Shown piece after piece: positions 61,443-64,000 of a stretch of DNA of 64,000 nucleotides. Numbering within the stretch: the first letter of the stretch is position 1; each line of letters starts with the position of its first letter. Origin of the DNA: Pseudomonas sp. SG20056 (GTDB lineage Bacteria; Pseudomonadota; Gammaproteobacteria; Pseudomonadales; Pseudomonadaceae); assembly GCF_031764535.1 (NCBI RefSeq), contig NZ_CP134499.1, forward strand, positions 2,604,001 to 2,668,000, given 5' to 3'. Below the pieces are notes generated by a model. It saw only the letters and a program-made list of their open reading frames with translations, was not told where the DNA came from and searched no databases. Made by a program: the position numbers and the translations under genes.

Positions 61443-62600
61443 TTAGCTTGCTTGCGCCTGACGAATCACCTCGGCCAGACGCTTGAGGCCTTCGCTCAGG
61501 CGCTCCGGCGCGACGTGGCTGAAGTTAAGCCGTAAATGGCCGGGATTGGCGTCCGGGTCGATAAAGAACGGTTCGCCCGGCATAAACGCCACGTTCTGCG
61601 CCAGCGCCGGCGCCAGCAGCGTGCGAGTGTCCAGCGGCTGCTTGAGGGTCAGCCAGAAGAACAGCCCGCCCTGAGGCACCTGCCAGTCGGCCAGGTCGCT
61701 GAAGTGTTCTTCCAGCACCGCTTGCATGGCATCGCGGCGGATGCGGTAGAAGTCGCGCAGCTCGGCCAGGTGGCCACGGTATTTCTCGCTGCCCAGCCAC
61801 TGCAGCGCCTGCCACTGACCGATGCGGTTGGTGTGCAGGTCCGCCGACTGCTTGAGGCGCAACAGATAGGGGAACAGATCCGGGGTCGCGATCAGGTAGC
61901 CGACGCGCAGGCCCGGCAGCAGGGTTTTCGATACCGTGCCGGTGTAAATCCAGCTGGCCTTTTGCAGACGGCTAACAATCGGCGTGGCGCTGCCATCATC
62001 GAATACCAGCTCGCGGTAAGGCTCATCTTCGATCAGGGTCACGCCGAACTCATCCAGCAGCGCCGCCACCGCGTCACGCTTGGCTTCGCTGTAACGCACC
62101 GCCGAAGGGTTCTGGAAGGTCGGGATCAGATAGGCAAAGGCCGGTTTGTGGTTCTGCAGACGCTGACGCAGGGCGTCGATCTGCGGCCCGTCGGCTTCCT
62201 GCGGCACGGCGATGCAATCAGCGCCGAACAGCTGGAAGGCCTGTAGCGCGGCCAGGTAGGTCGGCGCTTCGAGCAGCACTTCGGTACCCGGATCGATAAA
62301 CAGTTTGCTGGCCAGGTCCAACGTCTGCTGCGAACCGCTGACGATCAGCACCTGGCTGGCGTCGCAGGGTACACCCAGAGCGCGAGCCTCGGCGGCAATC
62401 GCCTCACGCAGCGCCGGCTCGCCTTCGCTCATGCCGTACTGACCCATGCTCGCCGGCATATCGGCCCATTCGACCTTCGGCAACATCGGTTCGGCCGGCA
62501 ACCCGCCAGCAAAGGACATGACTTCCGGACGCTGCGCCGCGGCAAGAATTTCACGGATCAGGGAGCTTTTTAGGCGGGCAACACGTTCGGAGAAGGCCAT
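61443..62600 (-). CDS. PLP-dependent aminotransferase, class I/II (2-aminoadipate-aminotransferase-like)
   Basis: A 385-residue fold-type I aminotransferase. MSFAGGLPAEPMLP near the N terminus and GQYGMSEGEPALREAIA are typical of the LysN/aminoadipate branch. The PLP Lys is in TGTVSKTLLPGLRVGY near residue 232. LIEDEPYREL carries the Asp that binds the pyridine nitrogen, and HLRLNFSH holds the substrate-binding Arg. There is no fused GntR domain. It is divergent from a MarR regulator, and a palindromic operator lies 33 bases ahead of its ATG, so it is probably the regulator's target. The amino acid used is unknown. Confidence 0.88.
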   Translation of the reverse strand: MAFSERVARLKSSLIREILAAAQRPEVMSFAGGLPAEPMLPKVEWADMPASMGQYGMSEGEPALREAIAAEARALGVPCDASQVLIVSGSQQTLDLASKLFIDPGTEVLLEAPTYLAALQAFQLFGADCIAVPQEADGPQIDALRQRLQNHKPAFAYLIPTFQNPSAVRYSEAKRDAVAALLDEFGVTLIEDEPYRELVFDDGSATPIVSRLQKASWIYTGTVSKTLLPGLRVGYLIATPDLFPYLLRLKQSADLHTNRIGQWQALQWLGSEKYRGHLAELRDFYRIRRDAMQAVLEEHFSDLADWQVPQGGLFFWLTLKQPLDTRTLLAPALAQNVAFMPGEPFFIDPDANPGHLRLNFSHVAPERLSEGLKRLAEVIRQAQAS

Positions 62601-62632
62601 GGATACACCGGTAGCGAAGGCAAATAAAAATA

Positions 62633-62649
62633 GGTCAAACTGTTTGACC
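62633..62649. promoter_or_regulatory. MarR-type operator O1
   Basis: GGTCAAACTGTTTGACC is a 17-base palindrome, perfect around its central T. Its core is GTCAA-N5-TTGAC. It lies between the aminotransferase start (62600) and the MarR gene (62711), closer to the former. Confidence 0.65.
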
Positions 62650-62691
62650 GAAATTCTGTTTGCCTGAAACTACGACGATCAACCCGAATAC

Positions 62692-62706
62692 GTCAATAGG
62701 CTTGAC
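62692..62706. promoter_or_regulatory. MarR-type operator O2
   Basis: GTCAATAGGCTTGAC has the same GTCAA-N5-TTGAC core and spacing as O1. It ends five bases before the marR-type start codon and overlaps the place of its ribosome-binding site, which fits autorepression. A further TTGACC lies at 62715-62720. Confidence 0.55.
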
Positions 62707-62710
62707 CTTA

Positions 62711-63154
62711 ATGCTTGACCTCAAGAACACAACCACTCAGCAGACGGCCATGGAAGCTTTCTTCTTCGGCTACCAGGCGTTTACCGCAAAGGCCGATGAA
62801 ATGTTGGCTCGCCGTGGTCTGTCGCGGGTGCATCACCGCATTCTGTTCTTTATCGCCAAGTACCCGGGGCTGAGCATGAAAGAGCTGCTCGGCTACCTGG
62901 GCGTCAGCAAGCAAGCGCTGAATACCCCGCTGCGTCAGCTGCTGGAAATGAACCTGGTGCAGAGCCTTGCCGCTGAAGACGACAAGCGTAAACGCCTACT
63001 CGGCTTTACGGCCGAAGGCGCCAAACTGGAACAGGCCCTGCGCCGCGAACAAGCCAAACTGCTGCAACGGGCGTTCAGTGAAGCCGGGGAAACCGCCGTC
63101 AGCGGTTGGTTGCAGGTCAACCAGACCCTGCATAACAGCGCCAGTGAAATCTGA
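62711..63154 (+). CDS. MarR-family transcriptional regulator
   Basis: A 147-residue winged-helix regulator. VHHRILFFIAKYPGLSMKEL continuing LGYLGVSKQALNTPLRQL is the recognition helix-turn-helix near 45-80, and AEDDKRKRLLGFTAEG is the wing. It is divergent from the aminotransferase gene, with two sites of core GTCAA-N5-TTGAC between them, so it probably controls that gene and itself. The ATG at 62711 starts within the second repeat region; an upstream in-frame start would add residues unlike MarR. The ligand is unknown. Confidence 0.88.
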   Translation: MLDLKNTTTQQTAMEAFFFGYQAFTAKADEMLARRGLSRVHHRILFFIAKYPGLSMKELLGYLGVSKQALNTPLRQLLEMNLVQSLAAEDDKRKRLLGFTAEGAKLEQALRREQAKLLQRAFSEAGETAVSGWLQVNQTLHNSASEI

Positions 63155-63308
63155 GAGAACACTCCCGGTATAAAACTGTACTGACGCCTCAAGCGAGCCG
63201 CCTGAAACTGTACCGCCCATTGCCTGCTTCGCTGTACCGCGACGCTCTGGGCATCTGCCCCTAGGCTGATCAGCACTGCCCACCCAATAAGTGCTATGAG
63301 CCTGCGCC

Positions 63309-63920
63309 ATGACCACCGAACTGCTGCTCGCCTTTATCGCCTTCGCCTTTGTCACCTCGGTAACGCCGGGGCCGAACAATATGATGCTGCTGGCCAGCGG
63401 GGTGAATTTCGGCCTGCGCCGCAGCCTGCCGCACATGTTCGGCATCAGCCTGGGGTTTATGCTGCTGGTGGCCTCGGTCGGTCTCGGCTTGGGCCAGCTG
63501 TTCGAACAAGTGCCACTGCTGTATGACGTATTGCGCTATTTGGGCGCCGCCTACTTGCTGTACCTGGCCTGGAAGATTGCCGGCTCTGGTGCGCCGCAGG
63601 ATGGCGGAAAGCCGGTGGGCAAGCCGTTTACCTTTCTGCAGGCAGCGGCCTTTCAGTGGGTCAACCCGAAAGCTTGGATCATGGCCATCGGCGCTATCAC
63701 CACCTACACCCCGCAGGAAAATTTCGTAGTCAATGTGCTGCTGATCGCGGCGCTGTTCGCCCTGGTCAACTGCCCTAGCGTCGGCCTGTGGACGGTGGCC
63801 GGTAGCCTGCTGCGCAACTGGCTGAGCAACGCCCGAGCGCTGCGCGTGTTCAATATCGGCATGGCTCTGCTGCTGGTAGCCTCGCTGTACCCCATCTTCG
63901 CCGACACCGGACTGCTCTGA
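63309..63920 (+). CDS. LysE/RhtB-family amino-acid exporter
   Basis: A 203-residue inner-membrane protein with six helices. TSVTPGPNNMMLLASGVNFG near the N terminus is the LysE-family signature, and FQWVNPKAWIMAIGA in the middle is the second conserved block. It exports amino acids or related compounds; the exact one cannot be told. It lies 154 bases after the MarR gene on the same strand and may be separately transcribed. Its stop overlaps the start of the next gene as ATGA, indicating coupling. Confidence 0.9.
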   Translation: MTTELLLAFIAFAFVTSVTPGPNNMMLLASGVNFGLRRSLPHMFGISLGFMLLVASVGLGLGQLFEQVPLLYDVLRYLGAAYLLYLAWKIAGSGAPQDGGKPVGKPFTFLQAAAFQWVNPKAWIMAIGAITTYTPQENFVVNVLLIAALFALVNCPSVGLWTVAGSLLRNWLSNARALRVFNIGMALLLVASLYPIFADTGLL

Positions 63921-64000
63921 TGCACGACCTGCCGCAAACTCGCCTACGGCCGCTGGCCGACACCTCGACCTCGGCGGTAGTCGCCGGGTTTATCGCCATG
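63920..64000 (+). CDS. benE: BenE-type benzoate transporter, N-terminal fragment (runs off the window)
   Basis: Only 27 codons are present. MHDLPQTRLRPLADTSTSAV, then VAGFIAM, matches the start of BenE-family benzoate/H+ symporters as I know them from Pseudomonas. The ATG at 63920 overlaps the TGA of the LysE gene, so it is the next gene of that operon. Nothing past the first membrane helix can be seen, so substrate assignment rests on the N terminus alone. Confidence 0.65.
   Translation, partial: MHDLPQTRLRPLADTSTSAVVAGFIAM

Noticed and set aside
1..64000. Searched by eye for tRNA, rRNA, CRISPR repeats, transposases, phage and toxin-antitoxin genes, and riboswitches
   Set aside because: None could be supported. 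The only mobile-like elements are the two non-coding MITE-like repeats and the REP-type hairpins.

Overview
The window reads as a stretch of a Pseudomonas chromosome (GC-rich gammaproteobacterium). The evidence is the protein content and a gene block at about 10.2-25.3 kb (ARD-like gene, MFS gene, aroC, alpha/beta hydrolase, membrane-anchored hypothetical, prmB, isochorismatase-like, small membrane protein, Smr protein, folE). From memory this follows P. aeruginosa PAO1 PA1685-PA1674, with insertions. The species cannot be fixed from the sequence. No rRNA, tRNA, CRISPR array, transposase or phage gene was seen.

Layout. 0-1.8 kb: partial circularly permuted ATP-grasp gene, a glutamine amidotransferase and rraB, with two non-coding repeats. 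2-6.4 kb: a Baeyer-Villiger monooxygenase/esterase/dehydrogenase operon divergent from an AraC-type regulator, probably for ketone breakdown. 6.4-10.2 kb: a chemoreceptor behind a good sigma-28 promoter, the alkA-ogt alkylation-repair pair, a histidine phosphatase and a small membrane protein. 10.2-25.3 kb: the syntenic block, interrupted by an AraC regulator, an acetyltransferase, a large transporter-fused hybrid histidine kinase and an NhaD-type antiporter. 25.7-29.5 kb: a malate:quinone oxidoreductase with a lipoprotein signal, then a less typical segment with a periplasmic-binding-protein-like gene. 29.5-34.1 kb: a six-gene copper operon (CusF-like, cupredoxin, multicopper oxidase, outer-membrane factor, two small exported proteins). 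34.2-36.4 kb: a conserved hypothetical, a P-loop kinase and two Nudix hydrolases.

36.4-58.5 kb is the main accessory region: a complete-looking catecholate siderophore locus. A FhuF-type ferric-siderophore reductase is divergent from an exporter, TonB receptor, two FecCD permeases, ATPase and periplasmic binding protein. Facing them on the minus strand is a biosynthetic operon in the order entC, entE, entB, NRPS (C-A-PCP), entA, NRPS (docking-C-A-PCP-E), stand-alone adenylation enzyme. EntC, EntB and EntA make 2,3-dihydroxybenzoate. EntE loads it on the EntB carrier domain. The first NRPS has a lysine-type specificity code, the second has a code I cannot assign and ends in an epimerisation domain, and the stand-alone adenylation enzyme has a glycine-type code. 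No thioesterase, MbtH protein or phosphopantetheinyl transferase lies in the locus, so product release and the target of the glycine-type enzyme are open questions. Two related Fur-like boxes sit at the two outward promoters and differ in spacing by exactly 6 bp.

58.7-64 kb returns to ordinary genes: a UvrD-like helicase, a glutathione S-transferase, a PLP aminotransferase divergent from a MarR regulator with two matching operators, a LysE exporter and the start of a BenE-type transporter.
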